Part shown: piece after piece, positions 33,262 to 45,248 of the stretch
Layout: each line of letters starts with the position of its first letter
How positions within the stretch are numbered: the first letter of the stretch is position 1
Source of the DNA: Ganoderma boninense
Taxonomy: Eukaryota; Basidiomycota; Agaricomycetes; Polyporales; Polyporaceae
Assembly: GCA_002900995.3 (NCBI GenBank)
Contig: CM035304.1
Span: 2,822,823-2,886,822 of the forward strand
DNA: 64,000 bases
Reading direction: 5' to 3'
The notes under the pieces: model-generated
The model's input: the letters and a program-made list of their open reading frames with translations, nothing else
What the model was told of the DNA's origin: nothing
Databases searched by the model: none
Translations under genes and position numbers: made by a program

Positions 33262-36200
33262 CTATGACAGGAGAGCGACCAGCTTGTCACTGTCCATCGA
33301 CTTGCTCGCAAGTCGTGTCCGTCGCTCCTCGTCCATATGCAGATGAGAACCCTTGATCATAATTGCGAAGAGGTCCATTGCCTTCGGTGCGTCAATCGCG
33401 ATGTCGTCGATGATCTCCGCCGTCGGCGTGAAGCCCTCTTCGAACGACGCAGGTGAGCAAAGATTCCGTGAGATAGCACGCTCGAATAGATCCGCCACCA
33501 GCTGTGCGTCCGCCTGCTTCGATTCCACAGCCCTAGTGACGAGCTTGTCCACGAGCAGATGCCGATGTTCGGAAGGCAGTTTCGTGAAGTACACCTCAGC
33601 CTCTGTCAGATCGCGGATAGAGAAGAACTCCTTCAAGTCCTCATCGATCCGTGTCTTGGCGTCGGCCTCAGACAAGGACGGCGTGCCAACAGGCTGCTCT
33701 TCCTCCGCCTCGTCCTCCGAACCAACGGTGGATGCAGCAGGAGTGGATTCCGACTTGGCCTCCAGCGGGACCGAGCGAGGCAGGAGCTGAAGTCGTTTCC
33801 GTTGAACAGGAACAGCTCCTTCGGGCACACCACCCGGTCCAAGGTCGATAGAGCTCTTGCGGCTTGGTGGACGACTCGACTTGCCGGCAACCTCTGACGC
33901 GACCTCGGGATTGCCGCTGAGCATCGCAAACATATTCGCCGAACCCTGACGGATGACCGATTCGCGATTCTTGGACTTGTCGCCCTTCTGGAAGACGGAG
34001 CTGGGGCCGAAAGTCATCGGGGCCGACTTGTCGATCTTGCCAAACTTCGACAAATCACCGGCCTTGGGTGGCGGCCGTGCAGCAGCGCCACCAGCGACCG
34101 CCCAGCCGTCGGGACCGACCTGGGTATGATCGCCACGCTCGCCACCACGTCTTGAGCCACCACGAGACATGCTGATCTGACGGGTGAAGGCCTCTTTCTC
34201 CTGTGCAAGTTTCTCCTTCGCAGCCTATAAATAAATTGGGGATACGATGAGGATCGGGAGTCGCCGACAATGGATGAAAGATACGGACCTGTTCATGAAT
34301 CGCGGCAATCGTCATAGGAGCAGCCATTTGGTTCCTGGGAATCCATTTGCGCTCGCGCAGCTCGATAATGTCCTGAGGCGACGTCAGCAACACGCTCCTA
34401 CGCCACTTACATAGAACTACCCACCTGAAGCATGAACTGCATACGCGAGTTCACGTTGCCGCTCTTCGTCAGCTCCTTCATGCGCGAGAAGTACACGTCC
34501 ATGTGCGCGCGAGCCTTCTGGGTATCCAGGATCTGACCGACAGTCGTCAAGAGCTTGCACAAGCTTTCGATCTCCTCCTCCTCGGGGTTCTCGACGTTGC
34601 CCAGGAGTTTCTTGACACACTCGTGCATGATGCGCTCCGTAAGCATCTGGAGCTTGAACAGTTCACCGATGAACTTGATGAGACCTAGGCCCTGACGCTT
34701 TGCCTTCTGCGCGGCGTAATACTCTTCCGAGTACAGGGCACTCTCTTCATCCTTGTTCTGCTCCGCGGCAGCCTTCGCGGCCTGGTCTTCAGACGCCTTA
34801 GTCGCAGCGGCCGCGGCGGTGGCCTCCTTGGCAACCCATCCACGCTCGAAGTCCTCTTGACAACGGTTCAGGAGGTATTTGCGGAAAAGCTGGCCACCAG
34901 CGATGGGCTTGCCATCGGCATTCTTGATGCCGTCGTCGTGCACGTTCGGGCTGATCTGCTCCATCATCTTGCGGCACAGACGAGCATACATCTCGGACCA
35001 CGTTGCCTCGTCGGTTGCCTTCTCGAAGACGAGACGGATAACCTGAATGAGTGTCCGCCCATCCTTCTCCTTCTCGGACCTGTTTGCCCACGAGATGATC
35101 TGGTCCGAGATCGAGTCGAAGCGCTCCATCGTGAGCTTGTTGAGCAGCGAACGGACCTTTCGGTCGACGACGTCTGGCGACTCCGACTCAGCGGGCTGCC
35201 CCTTCTTGACCAGACTGGCAGGCGTCCATCGGTTGGCGGACACTTCCAATGGTGCAACGGGTTCCAGGTTCTGGGCGCCTGCAAGCGAGGATGACGGGCC
35301 GAAAGCACTGCCAGGGCCAGACGGAGCCGCACTCGGGCGCTCCTTGTCGCGCTTGCCCCCGCGCTGACTCCGCGTGCGGCCACTGCTCGGGTGAGCACCG
35401 GGACCGCCTTGACTCGACGAGCGGACCATGGGAGACGGACGCCCGAATGGAATGCCTGCCGGCCCGCCAGACATAGAAGCCGAGCGCGTGGACGCAGCGA
35501 AGCGGTCGTCGCTCGTGAGCTTCTGATTGGGGGTGGAGAATTGGCCCATGGTGAACGGGTTAACGGATGGCTTGTTGAACCCAGAGATACCGAGACCGAC
35601 AGATGCCTGGCGCGAAGGGGGCGGCATGGCATTGGAGGATGAGCGGCGGCCATGCGAGCCACCACGGGTCATGGGGAACGTCTGTTCAACCGGCTCAAGA
35701 CCGATGGCGTCCAGAGGCGGCAGCGAGTCGGGCTTCTCCTTGCAGACAGCCATGAATTGTAGCAAGAAGTCGCGATCATACCTAACACCGTTCAAATTAG
35801 TATGTTCAAGTGATGCGTGCAGGGACATAAACGTACCGGAACTTGCCCTGTTTAGCGTTGACATTGAGCTCTGGCTTCGGACTCTTGACACCCTCGGGAT
35901 ACTGGATGCTCCCGATGTCCTCGATGATGCGTGCGGTGGCCAAAGCGGACGGAAGAGCCGCGGGGATAGTCTGGTTCTTCGTTCCAGAGAGGTCGAGACG
36001 ACCTGGGCGACGTTTACCGTCTGCGGAGAGGGTCGTGTCGATCCGGAGAGGCGCCTTGTCAGAGACCTTGTCCTTGGCCTCCTCCTTCGTCGCCTCATCC
36101 GTGGCCTCCGCAGCCTGTTCAGGCTCCTGGACTTCACCCTCCTCGGGCTCAGGCTTCGACTCCTTCTGAGCTGCAGCTGCAGCTGCAGCCGCCGCCTCAG

Positions 36201-38420
36201 CCTCAGCCTTAGCCTTCTCCTCCGCCTCACGCGCTGCACGTTCCTCAGCTTCCTTCCGTGCCTTCTCCTCAGCCTCCTTGCGTAACCGCTCAGCTTCTTC
36301 CGCCTCCTTCCGCTTCCGCTCCTTCTCTTCCTCCTCTCTCCGTACCCGCTCCTTCTCCTCCTCCTCCTTCCGCTTCCGCTCCTCCTCCTCACGCTTGACC
36401 TTCTCCTCCGCGTCCCGCTTAGCCTTCTCCTCCGCATCCTTCTTTGCCTTCTCCTCAGCCTCCTTCTTCGCCTTCTCGGCCGCCTTCTTTGCCTTCTCCG
36501 CTTCCTCCTCTGCCAATCGCTTCTTCTTGGCTTCCTCCGTCTCTAACCGGACCTGTACTGTCCGACGAGCAGGAGAACTGGGAACGACGGGTGACGAGAC
36601 GGCAGCAGGCGCCTGCTTCTTCCATCTCTCTAGGTCAACCTCCTGCCCAGACTCCGACTTGATCGTCACGCGCTTCGGCGTGAACGTGTTCGCGTTCGAG
36701 TTCAAGCGCGACAGGCCGCCACCGGGTGCAGAGGCCGAAGCGGGTGTCGGTGGCGTGGGTGAGACGTTAGAGAGGCTGGAAGTGTGCGTGTGGGGAGAGG
36801 GGGTCGAATGAGGCGGGTGGGCGTTCGGCGGCATGGCAGGCGCCATGGTTGGGGTGCCTGGAGCGTGGAGCGGGGGCGGCTGCCCTCTCGGTGACATGGG
36901 TAGGCCGGGTATAGGGGGCCCAGGTGGTCCCTGCGGCGGATGCTGCTGAGGTAGGTGCTGTGGCATCCATTGGGCAGTCTGGTACGGGTTGTAGTTGGGG
37001 TCCATGGGCATGCCAGGGTAGTACTGTGAATGATGTGGTTAGCAAACAAATCTGAAAAAAAGAACCCCAATGCGGAAACCGCTCTGAATTCCCTTCGCGA
37101 GGCGCACGCCCAGTAGCAAAGCACTGTGGACCGTATTGCAACTGCTATCCGGTCCAGGTTAATGCGTGCAATCATGCGCTCTGACGGACCGAGCAGCAGA
37201 AGGGCGGCCGTCCCCCGAACCTGACAGTTACCCATTGTCGCCGGTGCCGACAATGAGTCGACCCTCCTCGTCCAGACGGCTCCGAGGTACATGGCCCTCC
37301 GGGACCCACATTCAGGCCCGATTTGGGATGACAGAGACACAGGAATTCTTGGTAAAGGTTCACTTACGTAGTAACCCCACTGGGCCGCTGGCACAGGCAC
37401 TCCCGGCTGAGCGTGGGGAACTGGTTGCGGCTGCCCACCATGCGGCGGTGGCCCCATTCGTGGACTCGGCATAGCCGCGGGCAGCCCTCCTGACGGTGGA
37501 CCACCAGGCGGCGCAGGTGGCCGCCCGTTGACGTTCCCATTGGGCATTTGACGGGCAAAGCTGGGTGATCTCGGTACTCCGGGGCTTGCCATTGGCACCC
37601 CGTTAGGCTGCGGCCGGAAGGTGTTGTACGGAGCGCCCATTTGCGAAGGCGACGGCTGATGGGGTGGTTGGCCTTGCGGACTCAACGAGGACTGTGGAAG
37701 AGGGGTCGGGCGGTGCGAGGGCGAGGCGGTGGCGGCGGTCGAGGACGACGGCGCATCGGAGCTCTTGTTTTGGAAGAGGCTTTTGACGTCAAACTTGGCG
37801 GCTTTGGGGGTCAACGAAGACCCGGATACCGAGCCAGCTGTCGATGCAGCTGTAGACGTGGAGGATGATGCGGAGGTAGATGAGGCCGATGTGGCAGTCG
37901 ACGACGACGATGAGACTGACGCTGCTGCGGCAGCTGATGGCGGCGTCCCTGTCGAGAACGACGTCGTCCGCGAGTGCATCTTGCCGTTCGGGTGCGCGGG
38001 AGGGAGCCGAACGACTTGATCCCCTCGGGCTTCATCATCGGGGCGGGGGCGGGGGGAGGACGAGATGGGCGCAGAGGCGTCATCGATGGACCCGAAGGTC
38101 ACGGATGACCCTGGAGACGGCGCAGATCGTCTCAGACTGCTGGGCTCGGGCTGTGCAGGAGAGGAGGGATGCGCACCTGATTTTGAGGCATTCGAAGACG
38201 TGCGAGCTCCTACTCCATCCTTGAACGCTACAGCCTGTCCCAGCGTGCTCGGTCGTCTAGAGTGGGTAAGTGGGGCGGAAGGAGCGGCGGAAGGAGCGGG
38301 AGATTGCGGTCGGGGCGACGGCGCTGTCGAAGTGTTCGCTGGCGGGCCCTTTGCCCAAGCTGACTTTGACGGGAGCTGGGTCGACGTCTTTGGTGCAGAA
38401 GCCGTTGAGGATTTGCTCAT
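33262..38420 (-). CDS. eIF4G: Translation initiation factor eIF4G, copy B (complete)
   Basis: A complete eIF4G of about 1,550 residues. The start at 38420 (MSKSSTASAPK) opens a Ser/Pro-rich exon that ends at donor GTAAGT (about 37367). The next exon starts at 37023 with YYPGMPMDPNYN. Then come the Glu/Lys/Arg coiled coil (about 36530-36190), a Gln/Ala run and PLRIDTTLSADGKRRPGR. The eIF4E-binding motif YDRDFLL follows the next intron. Then come the MIF4G domain, which binds eIF4A, from DRKVRSLLNKLTMERFDSIS to RKWIPRN (about 35180-34340), and an MA3-like C-terminal exon ending SDKLVALLS. The frame is open where copy A has a one-base loss. It lacks the 63-base intron of copy A. Proteins A and B are nearly identical in MIF4G and MA3. 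Confidence 0.95.
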
Positions 38421-39437
38421 TCTGGGGCGAGAATGAGCTGGAGAAGAGGGGTGGGGGGGTCGACAAAGACTCACGAAATGCAGCGATGGGTTTGATTGAT
38501 AATGGGAACTTGGCGTTGCGTGAAGGTCGGTCGTGAAAGCTGACCTGCCTGCAGGCGAACGAAAGGTCGCGAGGAGGATCTAAAGCTCTGGAATCCGGAT
38601 GCTGGCGGTCAGCAATCCGTAGTATGTCTGTCCAGGTGGAAGACGGAGGCAAGCAGCAGGGAGGACCTCGAAACAAAAAATCAGGCCCCAGCGCCGGGAC
38701 CCCGGAACCGCTGGCACCGCCGCCCCTTTCAGTGACATCACGCCGCCTGTGTATTCAGGTTGCGGAAACACATTGTGGAAATACGTTGTGGAAATACGTT
38801 GTGGAAATACGTTCTAGTAGCCACCGAAATCCCATGCATACTTGGGTCACGCACAACTGCTTGAAATGCCTGGATCTCTGGATGGCTAACCCCCGAGGTA
38901 GAGCGTTGTTCAGCAAGTTGGTCGGTCGGGTGGTCGGTCGGGTTGCACAGGACGCCCAACGCTCCAGAACCACAAGGGGTTGTGGTTAAGTATGTGCTAG
39001 GATTGGGATCCGAAAAAGGCAGCAGGAACTTCAACTTGACCTTGGAAGGAGGACGCGTAGCACATACTATAACTGCATCGCCACACTGGTGTTCAAGCTG
39101 CGATTGGATGGTCATTTTGAAAGCGATAAGTACATATGCTTCTTTCTTCCAAGTCCGTGCCTTCCTCAACCCTTCGTCAGACCTGTTGAGGATCAGGTCT
39201 TCCAGAGGACACCGCGGCAAGTACCAGCCAGTGGGCCACAGTCCATCTGCTCGTCTTATGTGGGCAAGTATGTGCGAGAATTCAACAAACTGAAACAGCG
39301 AAGCGAACAACTGATCTGTAACACGAGATGCAGAAACGAATGCGATACGCTGCGATATATACTCGGCTGGTCCCTGGTAATTTGCGGTGGCTCATGTCCC
39401 AAGAAGCCAAGGTGGCAGGGACTGGCACGTCGGAGTA
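38421..39437. other. Upstream region of eIF4G copy B
   Basis: No gene is seen. It holds the eIF4G promoter, the 13-base tandem repeat at 38760-38811 and a short GGTCGGTCGG repeat near 38920-38940. From about 39250 on it resembles 4561 onward, so the right inversion edge lies between the promoter and that point. Confidence 0.5.
38760..38811. repeat. 13-base tandem repeat, four units
   Basis: Unit TTGTGGAAATACG. The first unit (TTGCGGAAACACA) has three changes and the other three are perfect. It is about 340 bases upstream of eIF4G copy B. Confidence 0.9.
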
Positions 39438-39626
39438 TCACAGATTCGCGACGGCACCTAGCTCGAGGGTCTTGAGGCGTCGGTCGACGAGGCAGTTCCA
39501 CTCCGCGCCGTAGGCACTATTGACGAGGTAGATTTGGTCGAAAGAAAGCTTGTATGCCTTGTTGTTGGCAAAACAGTCATGGACCCGCAGAACAGCGACA
39601 TCAGCCGTGCCGAGGAGTACAGTCAT
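39438..39626 (-). CDS. Small unknown gene, copy B
   Basis: An open frame of 62 codons: MTVLLGTADVAVLRVHDCF, then FDQIYLVNSAYGAEWNCLVD, ending LKTLELGAVANL. I do not recognise it. It matches the remnant at 4679-4969, which is frameshifted. Amino-acid similarity continues on both sides of the shift, which suggests that the frame was once kept by selection. It could be a short protein or the last exon of a longer gene that begins to the right. Confidence 0.35.
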   Translation of the reverse strand: MTVLLGTADVAVLRVHDCFANNKAYKLSFDQIYLVNSAYGAEWNCLVDRRLKTLELGAVANL

Positions 39627-40579
39627 GGAAGCGGAGCAGCGGCTCGGGGCGAGGGGACTGACGCTTTTATGGGGGAAGGAAGGATGTAAGGGAACAAAGG
39701 GGACCGATGAGAAGCCTTCAGTGTCGTCTGACTTGGACGAGGCGTGGTCCGCGGGTCACGATGTCGACAGCGTATGGAGAGGTCGAATCCCAACCGAAAG
39801 GGAGCGCGGTTTTCTATGATGTGTGTGAATAAGCAGTCAGCGGAGAGGATGAAGGATCGGGGATCGGGGTTCTTCTGGCTTTTACAGCCACTGACATACA
39901 TTCTCTGCCCATAGCCAGCGTCCCTCGGTCCCGAATGCCTGCCACTGCACCTCAGGATGATGAGCCACAGGGATGGTGCCCATCCTGTGAAAATCCACAA
40001 ATGGCTTGAGGCCTTACGAAGACATCACATCCTATGAAAGACATACCTGGCTGAGTTGGCGGCGATGTGGTGTTTGCATAAGTACAGTGAGTCAAACGGT
40101 CATAATGCACTATTAATGGTTAGGTCCGTTGGATCACTCTCGACCTTGATGCTATCCCTCTTTCTAACTGCTTGGCTGGGGAAGCGGTGAGACGACCAGG
40201 CAGCAAGGCTCGAAACTGGTCGACATAGATGCCCGCCAAGAATCAAGACAGCTAGCAGGGATACGAGTCGTGCGCCAAACATGAGCCGTGTTGTGCGAAG
40301 CGAGGTTGGGTGCAACAACAATTGTTTCATAACGAGCGGTGTGAGTTGGGCTAGTGGTACAACAAGACACAAAAGGAGAGGGCGCAGAACCCGCTGTGTA
40401 GAGTGCAAACCACGCGGCTCGTCAGCGCATGAGCAAGGAAGATCGGCAACGGACTGACCTTCCTCGAATCCCCAGATGCGCACACGGGAATGGTAACGCC
40501 ACCAAAGTCGGACTGGATGTCTCCGCGCTGTTTATCCGGGAGAGCGACCACCAAGAGACTGTACTGTAGGGAGCGGCGC
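39627..40579. other. Spacer between the small gene and the first cyclin, copy B
   Basis: No supported gene. It matches 4970-5812 in part, most clearly near the cyclin end (40260-40579). Confidence 0.4.
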
Positions 40580-41500
40580 CTACCATTCTAATCGACACAC
40601 ACGCGCGTAGGGCTGGCCAGCCCTCGGAACTCTGAGGTCGGTGGAACCGTTACCTGCCGAAGTCAGCGCGCCCACTGTGGTGGGAGGGGCGGACGCAGAG
40701 CAGGGCGGAGGCGGGCCGGCGTACGCAGGGGCGGGAGGGGGCACCTGTGTACTGCCCGTCCGCGCGTTGTATGGTGTGGTCGATGGCATGGGCGAGGGCG
40801 CGGGAGAGGGGGGGCCGTACGTCGGATACGGGCCGTCGCCGCTGAAGTCGCGGCGGACCTTGGCCGCGAATTCCCTGAGTGCGTTCGGCTCGACGTTGAC
40901 TCGCCACTCCAGGTAGGCAGCACATCTCGCGCTCCATCTGGTTGATCTCCCGGAGGGGGAACATACTCTGGCCGACGGTGACCCACGACCTGTTCGAGTA
41001 GGCGGCGTCGCAGATCGCCTTCGACGCGACCATGAACGCGGACAAGAACAGGCGATGGCCGGAGGAGCCTCGCGCGGCAGGAAAACGGGCTTTGAGGCGT
41101 TGGAGAAGGTAGAGCGCGCTGAATGTGACATCAGAACGAAGCTTCGTGCGGTGGAGGGCGTAAGCGATGAAGTTGGCGAGGGGAGGGAAAGGAGCGGTAG
41201 GGACGGAGGCGGACGGCGGCGGCACATCCGGACACGCAAATAAATGGGTCACAAATCGCGCACAGAGCTCGGCGATGACCTTCCGACCGTAGTATGGGTC
41301 CTGGAAAGATGATAATGGAGGGGTGTCAGTACACAAATAGGAAACTCACAGGCAGCGTCTCGTACTGACCACCGGACGGGAGGAACTTGAACCTGGGGGG
41401 CGCGAGGACATGCTGATCTGTTCCGGGTAGGATGATGAGGGGACGGAAAGAGGTCGTATCAGCAGTAAGCCCTGGAAAGTCGAGTGATAGCAGTCAAGAC
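40580..41500 (-). CDS. Pcl/Pho80-type cyclin 1 (one frameshift, start unresolved)
   Basis: A cyclin of the Pho80/Pcl family, the partners of Pho85-type kinases in cell cycle, polarity and nutrient control. After an intron at about 41350-41305 the frame reads DPYYGRKVIAELCARFVTHL, then PLANFIAYALHRTKL, then SALYLLQRLKARFP, then GHRLFLSAFMVASKAICDAA and SMFPLREINQMEREM, a full cyclin box. It then needs a one-base change near 40919 (GTGCTGCCTACC) to continue as YLEWRVNV, LREFAAKVRRDFSG and a Pro/Ser tail. The upstream exon (LTADTTSFRPLIILPGTDQH) has no ATG within reach. A TATA-like TATAAAG lies at 41634-41640. It is the complete counterpart of the cut-off gene at 5813-6176, and it heads a row of three cyclins on the same strand. 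Confidence 0.75.
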
Positions 41501-42482
41501 CAGGTCTCAACGAGGTTCACGCCACCGGACTGAAGGGAGCTGAATGAATGAGGATAAGGGCGAGAGAGGGAGTGGGGAACGGTGACGCCGGAAGGTCAGC
41601 GCACGAACAACCGACTTCAGTGAGAGCTCTCACCTTTATACCGCCGATCGTTGTGGCGCGTCGTGAGGCAAGTTCAGGTCCATACCGTGCCGCCAGTACG
41701 ACTGTCAATAGCTGCATCACGGACGTGTCAGGCAAACAAATGGCAGAGAGAAACCATACAACATTGGAAGGGGCGGGCTGAAGCGCTGTCGCGGGGGCAT
41801 GAGATGCCTCGTCGGGTACGGGGAAAGGTTACCCTTGGACAAATGCTGTGCGTACAAATGAGGCGAGTTGTATTGTTCCAAGTTGGTTTCAACCATCAAT
41901 TCAGAACAAAACCTGAACAAAACGAGAGGCGCTTACTACGAGGCGACACAAAGGCGACACAGTGGCGGCACCTGCCACGAGGCAGTACGCGCTCCTGGGC
42001 GCGACACATGGCCGTATGCGCGGCTTCCTGAGTAGAATAACTCGGTGTGCAGGAAGAGTTGCACATTTCAGTCTTTTGATTTGTTCGTTGACATTCTTTC
42101 AATCCTACGGAAGGCGAAAGAGGGAGCTTGATTGCGGGATGGCATGAGGATGTGGCGGTTCGGGTTCAAGGTATGAAGCGCTCCGATCAAGATCATTAAG
42201 CGCTTCTGCTCTCCGCGTCCAAGGATATTCCACATGTAAATGTTCATGGACACGAACGAGAACTTGGAAAGGCTATACTTACAAGAAGGGAGTACAGGAG
42301 AGCACACTCTCATTCTGATGAACGACGAGCGCACATATGGGTCGAGGGCATCACGTAGTAGGACGGCGTCTTGATGGACCCTTGCACAAGCGGTAGAAAG
42401 GTTTGGCCTGCACCACGTAAAGCAGGCTCCCCAACCCTTGAGTCGACGGTCGACGGCCACCGGATCGGACGAAAATTTTGTG
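41501..42482. other. Spacer between cyclins 1 and 2
   Basis: No supported gene. TATAAAG on the minus strand at 41634-41640 may be the TATA box of cyclin 1, but no ATG lies between it and the first recognisable cyclin exon. Confidence 0.35.
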
Positions 42483-44004
42483 CTACCAAACATACGCGCC
42501 AAGGGAAATCATCCAAACGCGGGACGCAAGTTCGGGAGAACGGACGTCCGACTCGTCCAGCTCTACACTAACCAGCCGCCACGCGAACATTGATCCGTTA
42601 CAGTCCTCTTCAGTGCTGATCCTACAGTTGCCATCAGCGCGTGGCGGGGGCACACCCAAAAGTCCTAATGCCGTGACGGCATTCGACAAGGTGTCACGGT
42701 GATAGTCGATCGATTCTTCCACAGACTCCAAGTCGCCAGCCCGGGTCTGAGTCACGGCTTGAACCGAAGGTTCTATATATTCGGCCACCATTGAGAGCGG
42801 CGAGTCCACCATTCGTATCGTCAACCTCGATATTGGCGATGTCAGAGCATCCGTGTCGCCTGACGGAGGCACCGTCGGGAGCTCTGAGCGGCCGACGTAG
42901 CGTGAGGAAGAGGATGCATGGGCCATATGACGCCGAGAATGGGTCGGCGAGTGCGACGACGAGTGGAATAGCTCGTCGGGGTAGATGGGCCTCGTGGACG
43001 AAGCCTGAGTAAGCCAAGGTTGCGAGGGGTGCGTAGGGAACGCAGGAGTATGTCGCGCATATTGCACTATCGACGTCCCAACGGTATCGGTGGAGGTCAG
43101 TGTAGGGATTGTGTGCGGGCGGCGGGTTGAGCCAGAGGAGCTAGAAGTGCATGCTACAGGGTGCTCAGAAAGCCGTCTATGGGAGCTGTTGAGCACTTTG
43201 TCGTCCGATTGGGCACCGTGCGACGTGGCGACGAGGACGTCTGACAGCGCACGAGGAGGAAGGCAATGTGTCGGGTATGGACCTGGGCCCTTGAAGCCGC
43301 GGCATGCGTTTGCCTTGAACGCGTTGAACTCCTCCTCGCTGTTTCCCTGTATGCTTAACTGCCACTCTAGTTTGCAGCAAAGAGACCGCTCGATATGGTT
43401 GATCTCCCGTGGAGGAAATACACCGTTGATGAGAACCGACCAGGCCTTGTTTGTATAGGTGATGTCGCACAACATCTTGTGCGCGACTATCGCCGCCGAA
43501 ATGAACAGCCGATGTCCGACATCATATTGGTTCGCCGGAGACCTGGAATGAGGGTACAGGAACTTGAGGCGCCTGAGGAGAAAAAGTGCTGCGAAAGCAA
43601 TCAATTCATCAAGATGTCCGTAGCGCATGACCCCGGCAATAAAGTTTGCGAGAGGAGGGCAATAGTTTATGGGAGGAACATCGGCAATGGATGGCGACAG
43701 TAGTGAGCATTGAAATAAGTGGTTGAGGAATTGGGCACATATGTTGCCTGTCATTTCATTCCCGACCTGTAACGTTGAAACAGAAGAGGGTCAGGGTTCA
43801 GACGAGCACTCCACAGGAGATGTCTGTGCTAACCCTCTGAAAGGACCAGCGTTGAACCGACTCGGGGAGAGATGAAACGCTCGTCTGGCTCCTTACAGGC
43901 AACCTATTGCGGGTTGTGGATGGCCTGGACGACGAGCCATCATTAGTGCTACGTCCGAAGGAAGAACGCGAATTTTGAGTCACGCCGTGTTGAGTGGCAG
44001 ACAT
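42483..44004 (-). CDS. Pcl/Pho80-type cyclin 2
   Basis: Exon 1 (44004-43834) gives MSATQHGVTQNSRSSFGRS to VQRWSFQR, then an intron with donor GTTAGC and acceptor TTACAG. Exon 2 (43766-42483) holds VGNEMTGNICAQFLNHLFQC, then PLANFIAGVMRYGHL, FAALFLLRRLKFLYP, VGHRLFISAAIVAHKMLCDI and VFPPREINHIERSLCCKLEW, a full cyclin box. A long Ser/Thr/Pro-rich tail of about 240 residues with many SP/TP sites follows. The frame is open from start to stop. It is a divergent paralogue of the cyclins on either side. The tail suggests regulation by phosphorylation, but that is inference. A TATA box lies about 95 bases before the ATG. Confidence 0.85.
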
Positions 44005-44099
44005 GGATAGCTGAGTCGTAAAGGAATAAGTCACCGAGAAGGGAGCAAATAACTGGGAAAGGTAAGGGTGGTGATGCTGGCGTCTGAGGAACACGTTGC

Positions 44100-44106
44100 T
44101 TTTATA
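44100..44106 (-). promoter_or_regulatory. TATA box of cyclin 2
   Basis: TATAAAA on the minus strand, about 95 bases before the start codon at 44004. Confidence 0.45.
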
Positions 44107-45248
44107 GCATGGCCAAGGTAGCACGACTGGCACTCAGCGAGGTGGCCCCAGGTGCGGCACGTCTGGCTGCAGTTAGTTACTGTCAAAACCAACAACGTGG
44201 AATTATCAGAACACGGAGACCACACGGTCGAGGCAGCTTCCTCGCCGGGATGCCGACGGATGGTGGGCTACATGCCCCATCGCCTACAGAGGGAGGGCGC
44301 GTCGTGTACCAACAGTTTGCATGCGAGGCGCTTCATCCTTATTGTAAACTGCAGCGTCGCCGCCACAGTGTCGAGCGTGAGGTGGCCCCCAAGTCCAGCA
44401 GCGACATCTGGAGTGCCTCAGCAGGATCAGCGACGTCTGCAGTGGTATACAGTGCTTACTTACTAGAGGCCACTAACCATTGGCACTACACCAGCATCCA
44501 TCCGTGGAACCAGTCCGGTCCAGTGACCCAGAGGGTGAAAGGGAAGGACGGAGCCGCGAGCTCGCCACGAGCCGGGCGGGACCGGTGCCCCGTCTCGGCG
44601 ATCGAGATCTCCTGTTGCCATGACTATTACGTAATGTGCTGCTCCGTGCGATTTAAGCGCCTGTGCAGCGTCATATAAGTAAACTCGAAGAGTCGAAGTT
44701 GACTCCAACTTTCCCTTCCAGCCGCCAGGTAAATGCGGACCAGAATGAATAAATTCACACTGTTTCTTTTGCGTAATGCGGTGGACTCCGATTTGGACTG
44801 ATCGTCGTGAATACAGGAGAACTTTCAAGGTGTTGTAGTCGCCATAATAATCAACTTGAAGTGCGCACTCTGACTCGTTGAAGTTTTGGAGAGAAGAAAA
44901 CCATTCACCACCATTATATGGTCGCAGTGTACGAGGCTTCGCCCCGGTGTGCTATTACCATTCAAGGAGACTCACAGGCAGGGGAGAAAGAATAACGTTG
45001 ATATATAAGGAGTGTGACGAGTCGGACTATAGGCGCGGTCATGCAATAATGTCATGTACAAGTGAGAGTGGCGAGCGACCATTGCAACCCGCGCATACGC
45101 ATATACACTAATAGTACATAATGATAATGTTTGACTGCCGTGCATTTCATTGTAATCAAGCGGCAGACCTTTCTCAAGCCATACGACCCGCCTCCAACCA
45201 CGTACTCTACCGACGATGCCACCCGCCACCGCTGAGGGAGTGCGACGT
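44107..45248. other. Spacer between cyclins 2 and 3
   Basis: No supported gene. A 189-codon plus-strand frame at 44109-44678 has no recognisable content. Confidence 0.35.
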
